Made by a program: the position numbers and the translations under genes
Shown: positions 45,070-54,042 of the stretch, one piece after another
How the letters are laid out: every line of letters starts with the position of its first letter
Numbering within the stretch: the first letter of the stretch is position 1
Assembly (NCBI RefSeq): GCF_008180615.1
Contig: NZ_VTEH01000022.1
Span: forward strand, 1-64,000
From: Rossellomorea vietnamensis
GTDB lineage: Bacteria; Bacillota; Bacilli; Bacillales; Bacillaceae_B
DNA length: 64,000 bases
Reading direction: 5' to 3'
The notes under the pieces: model-generated
What the model was told of the DNA's origin: nothing
The model's database searches: none
Seen by the model: only the letters and a program-made list of their open reading frames with translations

Positions 45070-45570
45070 ATGCGTCGAATTGATCCAAACAAACTAGAAC
45101 TTGAAGAACGCGTAGTAACGATCAACCGTGTTGCGAAAGTAGTTAAAGGTGGACGTCGTTTCCGCTTCGCTGCTCTTGTAGTTGTCGGAGACAAAAACGG
45201 TAACGTAGGTTTCGGTACTGGTAAAGCTCAAGAGGTACCTGATGCTATCCGTAAAGCGATTGAAGATGCGAAGAAAAATCTTGTTGAAGTGCCTATGGTA
45301 GGTGGAACTACTCCTCACCAAGTAATCGGTCGTTTTGGTGCTGGACAAATCCTTATCAAACCTGCTTCTGCCGGTACAGGAATCATCGCTGGTGGTCCGG
45401 TTCGTGCGGTACTTGAACTTGCTGGTGTTCAGGATATCCTTTCTAAATCATTGGGATCCAACACTCCAATCAACATGATCCGTGCTACTATCGAAGGACT
45501 AAAACAATTAAAACGTGCTGAGGACGTAGCGAAATTACGTGGTAAATCAGTAGAAGAACTGTTAGGATAA
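45070..45570 (+). CDS. rpsE: 30S ribosomal protein S5
   Basis: S5 is at the mRNA entry site and affects fidelity; its loop is the spectinomycin site. The 166-aa protein has RVAKVVKGGRRFRFAALVVV, which reads as wild type. AAAAGGAGGGACA is the ribosome-binding site. Confidence 0.97.
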   Translation: MRRIDPNKLELEERVVTINRVAKVVKGGRRFRFAALVVVGDKNGNVGFGTGKAQEVPDAIRKAIEDAKKNLVEVPMVGGTTPHQVIGRFGAGQILIKPASAGTGIIAGGPVRAVLELAGVQDILSKSLGSNTPINMIRATIEGLKQLKRAEDVAKLRGKSVEELLG

Positions 45571-45582
45571 GGAGGGATAACT

Positions 45583-45765
45583 ATGGCAAACAAACTAGAA
45601 ATTACCCTCACTCGCAGCGTGATTGGTCGTCCGAAAGATCAACGCGAAACAGTAAAGGCTCTGGGCTTACGTAAGCTTCATCAAACAGTTGAACAACAAG
45701 ATAATGCTGCTATCCGCGGTATGGTCAATAAGGTTGCTCACTTAGTCACGGTTAAAGAAGCTTAA
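45583..45765 (+). CDS. rpmD: 50S ribosomal protein L30
   Basis: The 60-aa protein (MANKLEITLTRSVIGRPKDQ) is the short bacterial L30. It lies 12 bases after rpsE, with AAGGAGGGATA between. Confidence 0.96.
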   Translation: MANKLEITLTRSVIGRPKDQRETVKALGLRKLHQTVEQQDNAAIRGMVNKVAHLVTVKEA

Positions 45766-45796
45766 TTAGATTCTTTGTAAATAAGGAGGTGCCGAC

Positions 45797-46237
45797 ATGA
45801 AATTACATGAATTAAAACCTGCTAAAGGTTCTCGCAAAGAACGCAATCGTGTAGGCCGTGGAACTGGTTCTGGAAATGGTAAGACTTCCGGAAAAGGCCA
45901 CAAAGGTCAAAACGCTCGTTCTGGCGGCGGAACTCGTCCTGGTTTCGAAGGTGGTCAAACACCTTTATTCCAACGTCTTCCTAAGCGCGGTTTCACAAAC
46001 ATTAACCGTAAAGAATTTGCAATCGTTAACCTTGATGCATTAAATCGTTTTGAAGAAGGAACTGAAGTTACACCTGAACTTCTTATTGAAACTGGTGTAG
46101 TAAGCAGCGAAAAATCTGGAATCAAGATTCTTGGTAAAGGTAATATTGAGAAAAAGCTTACAGTAAAAGCAAACAAATTCTCATCCACTGCTAAAGAAGC
46201 AATTGAAGCTGCTGGTGGTAAAACCGAGGTGATTTAA
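45797..46237 (+). CDS. rplO: 50S ribosomal protein L15
   Basis: L15 is a late 50S assembly protein. The 146-aa protein has the Gly/Arg-rich N-terminal extension (GRGTGSGNGKTSGKGHKGQ) and ends with EAIEAAGGKTEVI. Its stop overlaps the secY ATG by one base. Confidence 0.97.
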   Translation: MKLHELKPAKGSRKERNRVGRGTGSGNGKTSGKGHKGQNARSGGGTRPGFEGGQTPLFQRLPKRGFTNINRKEFAIVNLDALNRFEEGTEVTPELLIETGVVSSEKSGIKILGKGNIEKKLTVKANKFSSTAKEAIEAAGGKTEVI

Positions 46238-47529
46238 TGTTTCAGACAATCTCCAATTTTATGCGCGTGGGTGATATAAGAAACAAAATTATTTTCACCC
46301 TTCTTATGTTAGTTGTCTTTCGCTTAGGAACTTTTATACCAGTGCCAAGTGTTGACGCAGATGTGCTGAAAATGCAAGAACAAGCCGGCTTGATCGGCTT
46401 CCTGAATACATTCGGCGGAGGAGCTCTGCAAAACTTCTCGATCTTTGCTATGGGGATCATGCCGTACATCACAGCATCTATCATTGTGCAGCTATTGCAG
46501 ATGGATGTTGTGCCTAAATTTACGGAATGGTCTAAACAGGGGGATGTTGGCCGCCGTAAGTTAGCTCAGTTTACCCGTTACTTCACTATCGTATTAGGTT
46601 TTATCCAGGCTTTGGGTATGTCTTATGGATTTAACCAATTGTACGGTGGATTTTTAATCCCGAACCCAAGTATTGCGACGTATCTGTTAATTGCACTCAT
46701 TTTGACTGCTGGTACGGCGTTCCTGTTATGGCTCGGCGAACAAATCACTGCTAAAGGTGTTGGAAACGGTATTTCGATTTTGATTTTCGCAGGTATCGTT
46801 GCAGCTATCCCTAATGCAGTAAACCAATATTATGCATCTCAGTTAGAAGGCGCTGGTGAACAGCTGTTCCTTCGTATTGTTGTGACAATATTGATCCTAT
46901 TGGCAATCGTGGCAATTACGGTGGGTGTTATCTTCATCCAGCAGGCTCTGAGAAAGATTCCTATTCAATACGCTAAGCGTTTAGTAGGCCGCAGTCCTGT
47001 CGGAGGTCAATCAACTCATTTGCCATTGAAAGTCAATGCAGCAGGTGTAATTCCGGTTATCTTCGCGATTTCCTTCATCATTACACCGCAAACCATCGCA
47101 TCATTCTTTGGTACGAATGATGTAACAAGTACGATTCAGTATGTGTTTGATTATACGCAGCCGGTCGGAATGATCATCTATGTTGCGTTGATCGTCGCAT
47201 TCACGTACTTTTATGCTTTCATTCAAGTCAACCCTGAGCAAATGTCAGAGAACTTGAAGAAGCAAGGTGGCTATATCCCTGGTATCCGTCCGGGTAAAAC
47301 CACTCAAGAATACTTGACTAGGGTATTATATCGACTGACTTTTGTCGGAGCGATATTCTTAGCCGTCATTTCCATTCTTCCTGTTTTCTTCATTAAATTT
47401 GCAGGCCTGCCTCAGGCAGCTCAAATTGGAGGAACAAGCTTGCTTATCGTTGTGGGTGTCGCACTCGAAACGATGAAAGGGCTGGAAGCTCAGTTGGTGA
47501 AACGCCACTACAAAGGCTTCATTAAATAA
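46237..47529 (+). CDS. secY: Preprotein translocase subunit SecY
   Basis: SecY is the pore of the Sec translocon. The 430-aa protein has ten membrane spans. The cytoplasmic loop QQALRKIPIQYAKR and the VNPEQMSENLKKQGG loop, where SecA and ribosomes bind, are conserved. Translational coupling with rplO is typical of the spc operon. Confidence 0.98.
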   Translation: MFQTISNFMRVGDIRNKIIFTLLMLVVFRLGTFIPVPSVDADVLKMQEQAGLIGFLNTFGGGALQNFSIFAMGIMPYITASIIVQLLQMDVVPKFTEWSKQGDVGRRKLAQFTRYFTIVLGFIQALGMSYGFNQLYGGFLIPNPSIATYLLIALILTAGTAFLLWLGEQITAKGVGNGISILIFAGIVAAIPNAVNQYYASQLEGAGEQLFLRIVVTILILLAIVAITVGVIFIQQALRKIPIQYAKRLVGRSPVGGQSTHLPLKVNAAGVIPVIFAISFIITPQTIASFFGTNDVTSTIQYVFDYTQPVGMIIYVALIVAFTYFYAFIQVNPEQMSENLKKQGGYIPGIRPGKTTQEYLTRVLYRLTFVGAIFLAVISILPVFFIKFAGLPQAAQIGGTSLLIVVGVALETMKGLEAQLVKRHYKGFIK

Positions 47530-47589
47530 AAAAAGGTTTTGGGGACATCGGTTCCCTGAAACCCTAATAGAGACTGAGGTGGAATTCAA

Positions 47590-48240
47590 GTGAATATAGT
47601 TTTAATGGGTCTGCCAGGTGCAGGAAAAGGTACTCAGGCTGAAAAGATCGTCGAGAAATATGGAATACCCCATATCTCAACCGGCGATATGTTCCGTGCC
47701 GCAATGAAAGAGGAAACGGAGCTGGGCTTGAAAGCTAAATCTTTTATGGATAAAGGTGAATTGGTTCCTGATGAAGTTACAATCGGAATTGTTCGTGAAC
47801 GTCTCAGTAGAGAAGACTGCCATAAAGGTTTCCTTTTAGATGGTTTTCCAAGAACAGTTGCTCAGGCAGATGCTCTGGAAACAATCTTAACCGACCTGGA
47901 CAAGAAAATTGATTATGTGATTAACATACAGGTAGATAAAGAAGTCTTGATGGAACGTCTGACAGGCCGTCGCATCTGCAAAAAGTGCGGCGCGACTTAT
48001 CACCTAGTATTCAATCCACCAAGTGAAGAGGGCGTTTGTGACCGCTGCGGCGGTGACCTTTATCAGCGTGCAGATGATAATGAAGAAACTGTTCAGAACC
48101 GCTTGGATGTCAATATTAAACAAACTCAGCCTCTGCTTGATTTCTATCAAGATAAGGGCTACTTAGTTAACATCGACGGCCAGAGAGATATCAAAGAGGT
48201 CTTCTCTGATATTGATGAACTAATCGGGAGCTCTCGCTGA
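47590..48240 (+). CDS. adk: Adenylate kinase
   Basis: Adk interconverts ATP + AMP and 2 ADP. The 216-aa protein starts at GTG (MNIVLMGLPGAGKGTQ; ribosome-binding site GAGGTGG). The P-loop is GLPGAGKGTQ. The LID domain holds four cysteines (CKKC...CDRC), the zinc-stabilised type found in Gram-positives. Its stop overlaps the map ATG. Confidence 0.98.
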   Translation: MNIVLMGLPGAGKGTQAEKIVEKYGIPHISTGDMFRAAMKEETELGLKAKSFMDKGELVPDEVTIGIVRERLSREDCHKGFLLDGFPRTVAQADALETILTDLDKKIDYVINIQVDKEVLMERLTGRRICKKCGATYHLVFNPPSEEGVCDRCGGDLYQRADDNEETVQNRLDVNIKQTQPLLDFYQDKGYLVNIDGQRDIKEVFSDIDELIGSSR

Positions 48241-48986
48241 TGATCATTTGTAAAACACCTCGTGAGTTAGACATCATGCGAGAAGCTGGCAGGATTGTCG
48301 CACTTGCTCACAAGGAATTGCAAAAGCATATTGCCCCGGGAATAACGACCGGTGAATTGGATGCAATCGCTGAAAAATTCATAAGTCAAAATGGTGCAAT
48401 TCCTTCTTTTAAAGGTTATAATGGGTTTCGTGGCAGCATTTGTGCTTCCGTAAATGATGAATTGGTTCATGGAATACCGGGTGACCGCACGTTGAAAAAC
48501 GGTGATATTATCAGCATCGACATCGGTGCTAAATATAATGGTTATCATGGAGATTCCGCATGGACTTATCCTGTTGGAACTATAGATGATGAAACTCAAA
48601 GACTGCTGGATGTAACTGAGGAATCATTATATCTAGGCTTAAAAGAAGCAAAACCAGGTGAACGCCTATCGAACATCTCTCATTCGATTCAGACCTATGT
48701 TGAAGCAGAAAGGTTTTCCATTGTTCGTGAGTATGTCGGGCACGGTGTTGGTCAAGACTTACATGAGGATCCTCAAATTCCTCATTATGGTCCGCCAAAC
48801 AGAGGTCCGCGTCTAAAGCCTGGTATGGTACTTGCTATTGAACCTATGGTGAATGCAGGCAGTCGTTATGTAAGGACATTAGTTGATAACTGGACTGTTG
48901 TTACAGTTGATGGTAAAATGTGTGCGCACTTTGAACACACAATTGCTATTACAGAAGAAGGTTACGAGATTCTAACGAAAGCCTAA
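48240..48986 (+). CDS. map: Methionine aminopeptidase, type I
   Basis: Map removes the initiator methionine from new proteins. The 248-aa enzyme has the five metal ligands in expected motifs (SIDIGAKYNGYHGDSA, GHGVGQDLHE, LAIEPMV, FEHTIAI). It is the short form without an N-terminal zinc finger. The start overlaps the adk stop. Confidence 0.97.
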   Translation: MIICKTPRELDIMREAGRIVALAHKELQKHIAPGITTGELDAIAEKFISQNGAIPSFKGYNGFRGSICASVNDELVHGIPGDRTLKNGDIISIDIGAKYNGYHGDSAWTYPVGTIDDETQRLLDVTEESLYLGLKEAKPGERLSNISHSIQTYVEAERFSIVREYVGHGVGQDLHEDPQIPHYGPPNRGPRLKPGMVLAIEPMVNAGSRYVRTLVDNWTVVTVDGKMCAHFEHTIAITEEGYEILTKA

Positions 48987-49001
48987 GTGAAGGTGATCTG
49001 A

Positions 49002-49328
49002 TTGATCGAGTCCGATACGACTCCATGTATAGGGCAGATCGTTTCAACCAGAAAAGGAAGAGATGCCGGTCAGTACTCGGTAATCATTCAAAAATTGGAT
49101 GAACGGTTTGTGTTAATTGCTGATGGAGATAAGCGAAAGTTTGATCGTCCTAAGAAGAAAAACATTCAACATCTCTATATTCACAATTATATCTCTCCAG
49201 AAGTTCAGAACAGTTTAACAGAAACTGGGCGGGTGACGAATGGAAAACTGCGTTACGCTCTAACAAAGTTTTTGAACGAAGTCTTAGAAGATGTTAAGAA
49301 GGGAGACGAATTCGATGGCGAAAGATGA
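49002..49328 (+). CDS. KOW-domain RNA-binding protein (YbzG-like)
   Basis: The 108-aa protein has an L14e/KOW-like N-terminal half (GQIVSTRKGRDAGQYSVII and VLIADGDKRKFDRPKKKN) and a helical C-terminal part. It starts at TTG 49002 with GTGAAGGTGATC upstream, and its end overlaps infA by 14 bases. The position between map and infA is conserved in Bacillaceae. A ribosome-linked role is likely from context, but no function is established. Confidence 0.85.
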   Translation: MIESDTTPCIGQIVSTRKGRDAGQYSVIIQKLDERFVLIADGDKRKFDRPKKKNIQHLYIHNYISPEVQNSLTETGRVTNGKLRYALTKFLNEVLEDVKKGDEFDGER

Positions 49329-49533
49329 TGTAATCGAAGTGGAAGGCACAGTAGTAGAAACTTTGCCTAACGCTATGTTTAAGGTAGAATTAGAAAATGG
49401 TCATACGGTACTTGCTCACGTATCCGGTAAGATTCGTATGCATTTCATCCGAATCCTGCCAGGAGATAAAGTTACTGTTGAACTATCTCCATATGACCTG
49501 ACTCGTGGAAGAGTCACTTATCGTTATAAATAA
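49315..49533 (+). CDS. infA: Translation initiation factor IF-1
   Basis: IF-1 occupies the A site during initiation. ATG 49315 (MAKDDVIEVEGTVVETLP) gives the standard 72 aa; the ribosome-binding site GAAGGGAGACG lies inside the upstream gene. The OB-fold sequence VSGKIRMHFIRILPGDKV is intact. Confidence 0.97.
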   Translation: MAKDDVIEVEGTVVETLPNAMFKVELENGHTVLAHVSGKIRMHFIRILPGDKVTVELSPYDLTRGRVTYRYK

Positions 49534-49571
49534 TTCATTGCACTCCGTACTCTCAAGGAGGTTAGAATAAG

Positions 49572-49685
49572 ATGAAAGTCAGACCATCCGTAAAGCCGAT
49601 CTGCGAAAAATGTAAAGTTATTCGCCGTCGCGGTAAAGTCATGGTTATCTGTGAAAACCCTAAACACAAACAAAAACAAGGCTAA
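49572..49685 (+). CDS. rpmJ: 50S ribosomal protein L36
   Basis: The 37-aa protein ([20 protein letters not shown]...) has the zinc-binding pattern CEKC, Cys, His, the zinc-type L36. AAGGAGGTTAGA is the ribosome-binding site. Confidence 0.96.
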
Positions 49686-49709
49686 TAAAGAAGGAGGTGC
49701 GCTTTTAAT

Positions 49710-50075
49710 ATGGCACGTATTGCTGGTGTTGATATCCCACGTGACAAACGTATTGTCATTTCATTAACATACATTTTCGGTATTGGTAAAAATACTGCGA
49801 AGAAAATTCTTGCTGAAGCAGGTGTATCTGAAGATACTCGCGTTCGCGACCTGACTGATGATGAACTAGGTAAAGTCCGTGATATCGTAGACAAATTGAA
49901 AGTTGAAGGAGATCTTCGTCGTGAAATCTCTCTTAACATCAAACGTCTAATGGAAATCGGTTCTTACCGTGGTCTTCGCCACCGCAGAGGTTTACCTGTT
50001 CGCGGTCAAAACACTAAAAACAACGCTCGTACTCGTAAAGGTCCTCGTAAGACTGTAGCGAACAAGAAAAAATAA
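49710..50075 (+). CDS. rpsM: 30S ribosomal protein S13
   Basis: S13 contacts P-site tRNA and forms intersubunit bridges. The 121-aa protein has MARIAGVDIPRDKR and the basic tail SYRGLRHRRGLPVRGQNTKN. GAAGGAGGTGCG precedes it. Confidence 0.97.
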   Translation: MARIAGVDIPRDKRIVISLTYIFGIGKNTAKKILAEAGVSEDTRVRDLTDDELGKVRDIVDKLKVEGDLRREISLNIKRLMEIGSYRGLRHRRGLPVRGQNTKNNARTRKGPRKTVANKKK

Positions 50076-50099
50076 TAGGTAAAGGAGGTACATCTTAAA

Positions 50100-50489
50100 A
50101 TGGCACGTAAAACTAACACTCGTAAGCGTCGTGTGAAAAAGAATATCGAATCTGGTATTGCACACATTCGTTCTACATTCAACAACACTATCGTAATGAT
50201 CACTGACGTTCATGGTAATGCTGTAGCATGGTCAAGTGCAGGTTCTTTAGGGTTCAAAGGTTCTCGTAAATCTACTCCTTTTGCTGCCCAAATGGCTGCT
50301 GAAACTGCTGCAAAAGCATCCCAGGAACACGGATTAAAAACTCTTGAAGTAACAGTAAAAGGACCAGGTGCAGGCCGTGAAGCAGCAATCCGTGCTCTTC
50401 AAGCTGCAGGACTTGAAGTTACTGCAATCAGAGACGTTACTCCAGTTCCTCATAATGGATGTCGTCCGCCAAAACGTCGCCGCGTTTAA
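50100..50489 (+). CDS. rpsK: 30S ribosomal protein S11
   Basis: S11 is on the 30S platform near the E site. The 129-aa protein has HIRSTFNNTIVMITDVHGN and ends VTPVPHNGCRPPKRRRV. AAAGGAGGTAC is the ribosome-binding site. Confidence 0.97.
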   Translation: MARKTNTRKRRVKKNIESGIAHIRSTFNNTIVMITDVHGNAVAWSSAGSLGFKGSRKSTPFAAQMAAETAAKASQEHGLKTLEVTVKGPGAGREAAIRALQAAGLEVTAIRDVTPVPHNGCRPPKRRRV

Positions 50490-50505
50490 TTTCTCTGTAT
50501 AAATT

Positions 50506-50533
50506 TTGTATCCGTGTCAATAATGGATATGAT
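50506..50533 (+). promoter_or_regulatory. Possible internal promoter before rpoA
   Basis: TTGTAT (50506-50511) and TATGAT (50528-50533) are 16 bp apart in the 171-bp rpsK-rpoA gap, the longest gap inside the alpha operon. The match is moderate. Confidence 0.4.
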
Positions 50534-50660
50534 AAAATGATACGTTCATAAAGAGAGGGTTAAACCAGTTGTTGGTACGCAATCGGGAACGTAAGCATGG
50601 GAAATTTCGGTGATAAACCTAAAACCGGGATTTTGACGTTTTGAAGGAGGGTAAATATTA

Positions 50661-51605
50661 ATGATCGAAATTGAGAAACCAAAAATTGAAACGGTTGAGA
50701 TCAGCGATGATGCCGCATTTGGTAAATTCGTCGTAGAACCACTCGAGCGTGGGTATGGTACAACTTTGGGTAACTCCTTACGTCGTATCCTATTGTCCTC
50801 ACTCCCTGGTGCTGCTGTAACGTCCATCCAGATTGATGGAGTACTGCATGAATTTTCAACAATTGAAGGTGTCGTGGAAGACGTAACGACAATCATCATG
50901 AATATCAAAAAGCTTGCTCTGAAGATTTACTCTGATGAAGAGAAAACGCTTGAAATCGATGTACCAGGTGAAGGCGTAGTAACAGCTGCTGATATTACTC
51001 ATGATAGTGATGTTGAAGTCCTTAATCCGGATCTGCACATTGCTACTTTGTCTACTAACAGCAACTTCCGTATGCGTCTGACTGCTCAACGAGGTCGAGG
51101 ATATACACCTGCTGATCAAAACAAACGTGAGGACCTGCCAATCGGCGTGATCCCAATCGACTCTATTTACACTCCAGTTTCACGCGTTAACTATCAAGTA
51201 GAAAATACTCGTGTTGGTCAGTTGACTAACTTTGATAAACTTTCTCTTGATGTTTGGACTGACGGAAGCATTGGCCCTAAAGAAGCGATTTCTCTTGGCG
51301 CCAAGATTCTAAATGAGCATCTTAACATTTTTGTCGGTCTTACTGACGAAGCTCAGAATGCTGAAATTATGGTAGAAAAAGAAGAAGATCAAAAAGAGAA
51401 AGTTCTTGAAATGACTATAGAAGAACTAGATCTATCTGTTCGTTCATATAACTGCTTGAAGCGCGCTGGAATCAACACTGTTCAGGAACTTGCCAACAAG
51501 ACTGAAGAAGATATGATGAAAGTCCGCAACTTAGGCCGTAAATCCTTGGAAGAAGTAAAAGTTAAGCTTGAAGACTTGGGCTTAGGTTTACGCAAGGACG
51601 ACTGA
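50661..51605 (+). CDS. rpoA: DNA-directed RNA polymerase subunit alpha
   Basis: The 314-aa alpha subunit has the N-terminal dimerisation domain (GYGTTLGNSLRRILLSSLPG) and the C-terminal DNA-binding domain (LDLSVRSYNCLKRAGINTV), which contacts UP elements and activators such as Spx. TTGAAGGAGGG is the ribosome-binding site. Confidence 0.98.
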   Translation: MIEIEKPKIETVEISDDAAFGKFVVEPLERGYGTTLGNSLRRILLSSLPGAAVTSIQIDGVLHEFSTIEGVVEDVTTIIMNIKKLALKIYSDEEKTLEIDVPGEGVVTAADITHDSDVEVLNPDLHIATLSTNSNFRMRLTAQRGRGYTPADQNKREDLPIGVIPIDSIYTPVSRVNYQVENTRVGQLTNFDKLSLDVWTDGSIGPKEAISLGAKILNEHLNIFVGLTDEAQNAEIMVEKEEDQKEKVLEMTIEELDLSVRSYNCLKRAGINTVQELANKTEEDMMKVRNLGRKSLEEVKVKLEDLGLGLRKDD

Positions 51606-51652
51606 GCCAGGCAAAACGTTATGTAACGATCTAACAAAGGAGGGAATCTTAA

Positions 51653-52015
51653 ATGGCATACAGAAAGTTAGGACGTACTAGCGCTCAACGTAAAGCAATG
51701 CTTCGCGATTTGGCTACTGACCTAATCATCAACGAACGTATCGAAACAACAGAAGCTCGTGCAAAAGAACTTCGCTCAGTTGTTGAGAAAATGATCACAT
51801 TAGGAAAACGTGGTGACTTGCATGCACGTCGTCAAGCGTCAAGCTTCATCCGTCATGAAGTAGCTAACGCTGAAGAGAACCAAGATGCAGTTCAAAAGTT
51901 GTTCGCTGACATCGCTGGCCGCTACACCGAGCGTCAAGGCGGATACACTCGTATCATGAAGCTTGGACCTCGTCGTGGTGACGGTGCTCCAATGGTTATC
52001 ATTGAGCTAGTATAA
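51653..52015 (+). CDS. rplQ: 50S ribosomal protein L17
   Basis: L17 surrounds the tunnel exit. The 120-aa length is that of Gram-positive L17, with MAYRKLGRTSAQRKAMLRDL at the start. It is the last gene of the ribosomal cluster, directly before a terminator. Confidence 0.97.
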   Translation: MAYRKLGRTSAQRKAMLRDLATDLIINERIETTEARAKELRSVVEKMITLGKRGDLHARRQASSFIRHEVANAEENQDAVQKLFADIAGRYTERQGGYTRIMKLGPRRGDGAPMVIIELV

Positions 52016-52032
52016 TTTCATCATACACAAAC

Positions 52033-52077
52033 GAGGGCAGGACAGTTATTTTGTTAACTGCTTCTAGCCCTTTTTGT
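52033..52077 (+). terminator. Terminator of the ribosomal protein cluster
   Basis: AGGGC / GCCCT enclose an inner CAGTTA / TAACTG stem, followed by TTTTTG. It ends the S10-spc-alpha transcript. Confidence 0.85.
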
Positions 52078-52149
52078 TTACACCCTGGTCAATACACAAA
52101 AAGCAGAGCGTTATGATGGGCATTCTCAGAAATGACCCGTCTAGCTCCA

Positions 52150-52243
52150 TGCACCTCTTCCAGCTTCTACTTGATAGAAGTCCGTTCCTGCAGTGAACAA
52201 GACAGCCGAGGCTGTTTTTGGAACGAGGTGCAGGCTTTTTTTT
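52150..52243 (+). ncRNA. Candidate multi-hairpin RNA upstream of ecfA1
   Basis: A closing stem pairs TGCACCTC + TTCCA (52150-52162) with TGGAA + GAGGTGCA (52219-52232), with one bulged C. Inside it lie three hairpins: CTTCTA / TAGAAG (52164-52180), GTTC / GAAC (52184-52198) and ACAGC / GCTGT (52202-52215). A run of T follows at 52236-52243. This could be a leader RNA that attenuates ecfA1, a terminator, or a decayed intergenic repeat; its start, GTCTAGCTCCA, resembles a common Bacillaceae repeat. Function is unknown. Confidence 0.5.
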
Positions 52244-52360
52244 GTATTGGGGACCTTTTTAGCATGGGCATCGCCATTAAAAGCAGTATCCCCATTTACG
52301 TTTACACCGAAATTAGAAGAGAATAGAATGAGCTTAGAAGAGATTAGAGGAGGGATCACT

Positions 52361-53197
52361 ATGACAGAACGCATTTCAATAGAGAACGTGAGCTACCGTT
52401 ATAATGATCAAGAAGGATATGCTTTAAAGGATATATCCTTAAAAGTATATGATTCAGAATGGCTGGCTATTGTCGGACATAATGGTTCCGGCAAATCGAC
52501 ATTGGCCAAGATGCTTAATGGATTGCTGTTTCCTGAAGAAGGGACCGTGATGATTGATGGCATCTCCTTGACTGAAGAAAGTGTCTGGGATATCAGAGCA
52601 AAGGTTGGAATGGTTTTTCAAAATCCCGATAACCAATTTGTCGGTACTACCGTTGAAGATGATGTGGCTTTTGGTTTAGAAAATCACGGAATCGCCCAGG
52701 ATGTCATGGCAGATAGAGTCCTTGGTGCACTTAAGCTGGTCAATATGAGTGATTTTCTTAATCAAGAACCTCACCACCTTTCTGGAGGACAGAAACAGCG
52801 TGTGGCAATTGCCGGTGTTGTTGCCTTAAGACCTGACATCATTATACTGGATGAAGCCACCTCTATGCTGGATCCCCAGGGAAGGCAGGAAGTTCTTTCA
52901 ACGATACGTGAGCTAAAAGAAAACAGCCGCCTTACTGTCATTTCGATTACCCATGACTTGGAGGAGGCAGCAAAGGCCGACAGGATGGTCGTATTGAATA
53001 AGGGAGAGGTTTTCAAAGAAGGAACTCCTTTGGAAATCTTCAAACTGGATGAAGAATTAACTGCTTTGGGGCTGGACATCCCCTTTCCCGGCAGGATAGC
53101 AAAAGCGTTGAGAAATAAGGGAATCTCCCTTGCAGATACTTATTTGACTCAAGAAGAATTGGTGAGGGATTTATGGACATATCACTCGAAAAAGTAG
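52361..53197 (+). CDS. ecfA1: ECF transporter ATPase EcfA1
   Basis: EcfA1 is one of two ATPases that power vitamin and metal uptake by ECF transporters with exchangeable S components. ATG 52361 (MTERISIENVSYRYND) after GAGGAGGGATC gives 278 aa; a longer frame from 52193 would run through the hairpin region and is rejected. Walker A is GHNGSGKST, the signature LSGGQKQR, and Walker B IIILDEATSMLDP. It overlaps ecfA2 by 25 bases. Confidence 0.96.
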   Translation: MTERISIENVSYRYNDQEGYALKDISLKVYDSEWLAIVGHNGSGKSTLAKMLNGLLFPEEGTVMIDGISLTEESVWDIRAKVGMVFQNPDNQFVGTTVEDDVAFGLENHGIAQDVMADRVLGALKLVNMSDFLNQEPHHLSGGQKQRVAIAGVVALRPDIIILDEATSMLDPQGRQEVLSTIRELKENSRLTVISITHDLEEAAKADRMVVLNKGEVFKEGTPLEIFKLDEELTALGLDIPFPGRIAKALRNKGISLADTYLTQEELVRDLWTYHSKK

Positions 53198-54042
53198 AAT
53201 ACCGTTATTCCGCAGGCACCCCTTTTGAGAAGCTGGCACTTAAGGACCTCAACCTCCTACTGCCTTCAAAGAAGTATACAGCGGTCATAGGGCATACCGG
53301 TTCGGGAAAATCAACTCTCCTACAGCACTTGAATGCTCTACTGAAACCGACAGCAGGAAAAGTAGTCATAGGAGAATATGAAATAACTCCAAAAAAGAAA
53401 AATAAACAATTAAAGCCAATCAGGAAACGCGTAGGTATCGTATTCCAATTTCCTGAGCATCAGCTGTTTGAAGAAACCGTATTAAAAGATATATGCTACG
53501 GCCCCCTTAACTTTGGTGTCTCACAGGAAGAGGCAGAAAGAAGAGCGAAGGAATTAATCCAGATTGTAGGCATGAATGAGGACGTACTAGAGCGCTCTCC
53601 TTTTGATCTTTCAGGAGGACAAAAAAGAAGAGTCGCCATCGCCGGCGTCCTGGCGATGGAGCCGGACGTACTGGTGCTTGATGAGCCGACAGCAGGCCTT
53701 GATCCAAGAGGGAGAACAGAGATCATGGATATGTTCCATAGGATCCATGAAGAAAAAGGGCTGACGACCGTACTCGTCACACACAGTATGGAGGACGCTG
53801 CTCAGTATGCGGATGAGATCGTCATTATGCAAAAAGGCAGGCTTGTGGGGAAAGGGTCGCCTCAAGATATTTTCTCCAAGCCGGAATGGTTGTTTTCACT
53901 TGGGCTGGATGTGCCGGAAGTGGTGAAATTCCAATATAGTATGGAGCAGAAGCTTGGAATGAAATTCAGTAAGACATGTCTGACCATCGAAGAACTGGCT
54001 GCCGAAATGGAAGCCATCTCAGAAAGCGGTGAACGGTCGTGA
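53173..54042 (+). CDS. ecfA2: ECF transporter ATPase EcfA2
   Basis: This is the second ATPase of the ECF energising module. The 289-aa protein has Walker A GHTGSGKST, Q-loop FQFPEHQLFEETV, signature LSGGQKRR and Walker B VLVLDEPTAGLDP. It overlaps ecfA1 and meets ecfT at TGATG, so the three subunits are translated as a unit. Confidence 0.96.
   Translation: MDISLEKVEYRYSAGTPFEKLALKDLNLLLPSKKYTAVIGHTGSGKSTLLQHLNALLKPTAGKVVIGEYEITPKKKNKQLKPIRKRVGIVFQFPEHQLFEETVLKDICYGPLNFGVSQEEAERRAKELIQIVGMNEDVLERSPFDLSGGQKRRVAIAGVLAMEPDVLVLDEPTAGLDPRGRTEIMDMFHRIHEEKGLTTVLVTHSMEDAAQYADEIVIMQKGRLVGKGSPQDIFSKPEWLFSLGLDVPEVVKFQYSMEQKLGMKFSKTCLTIEELAAEMEAISESGERS

Noticed and set aside
52193..52360. 56-residue N-terminal extension of ecfA1
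   Set aside because: It crosses the hairpin and T-run and is not in the family. ATG 52361 has a strong ribosome-binding site and gives the normal length.
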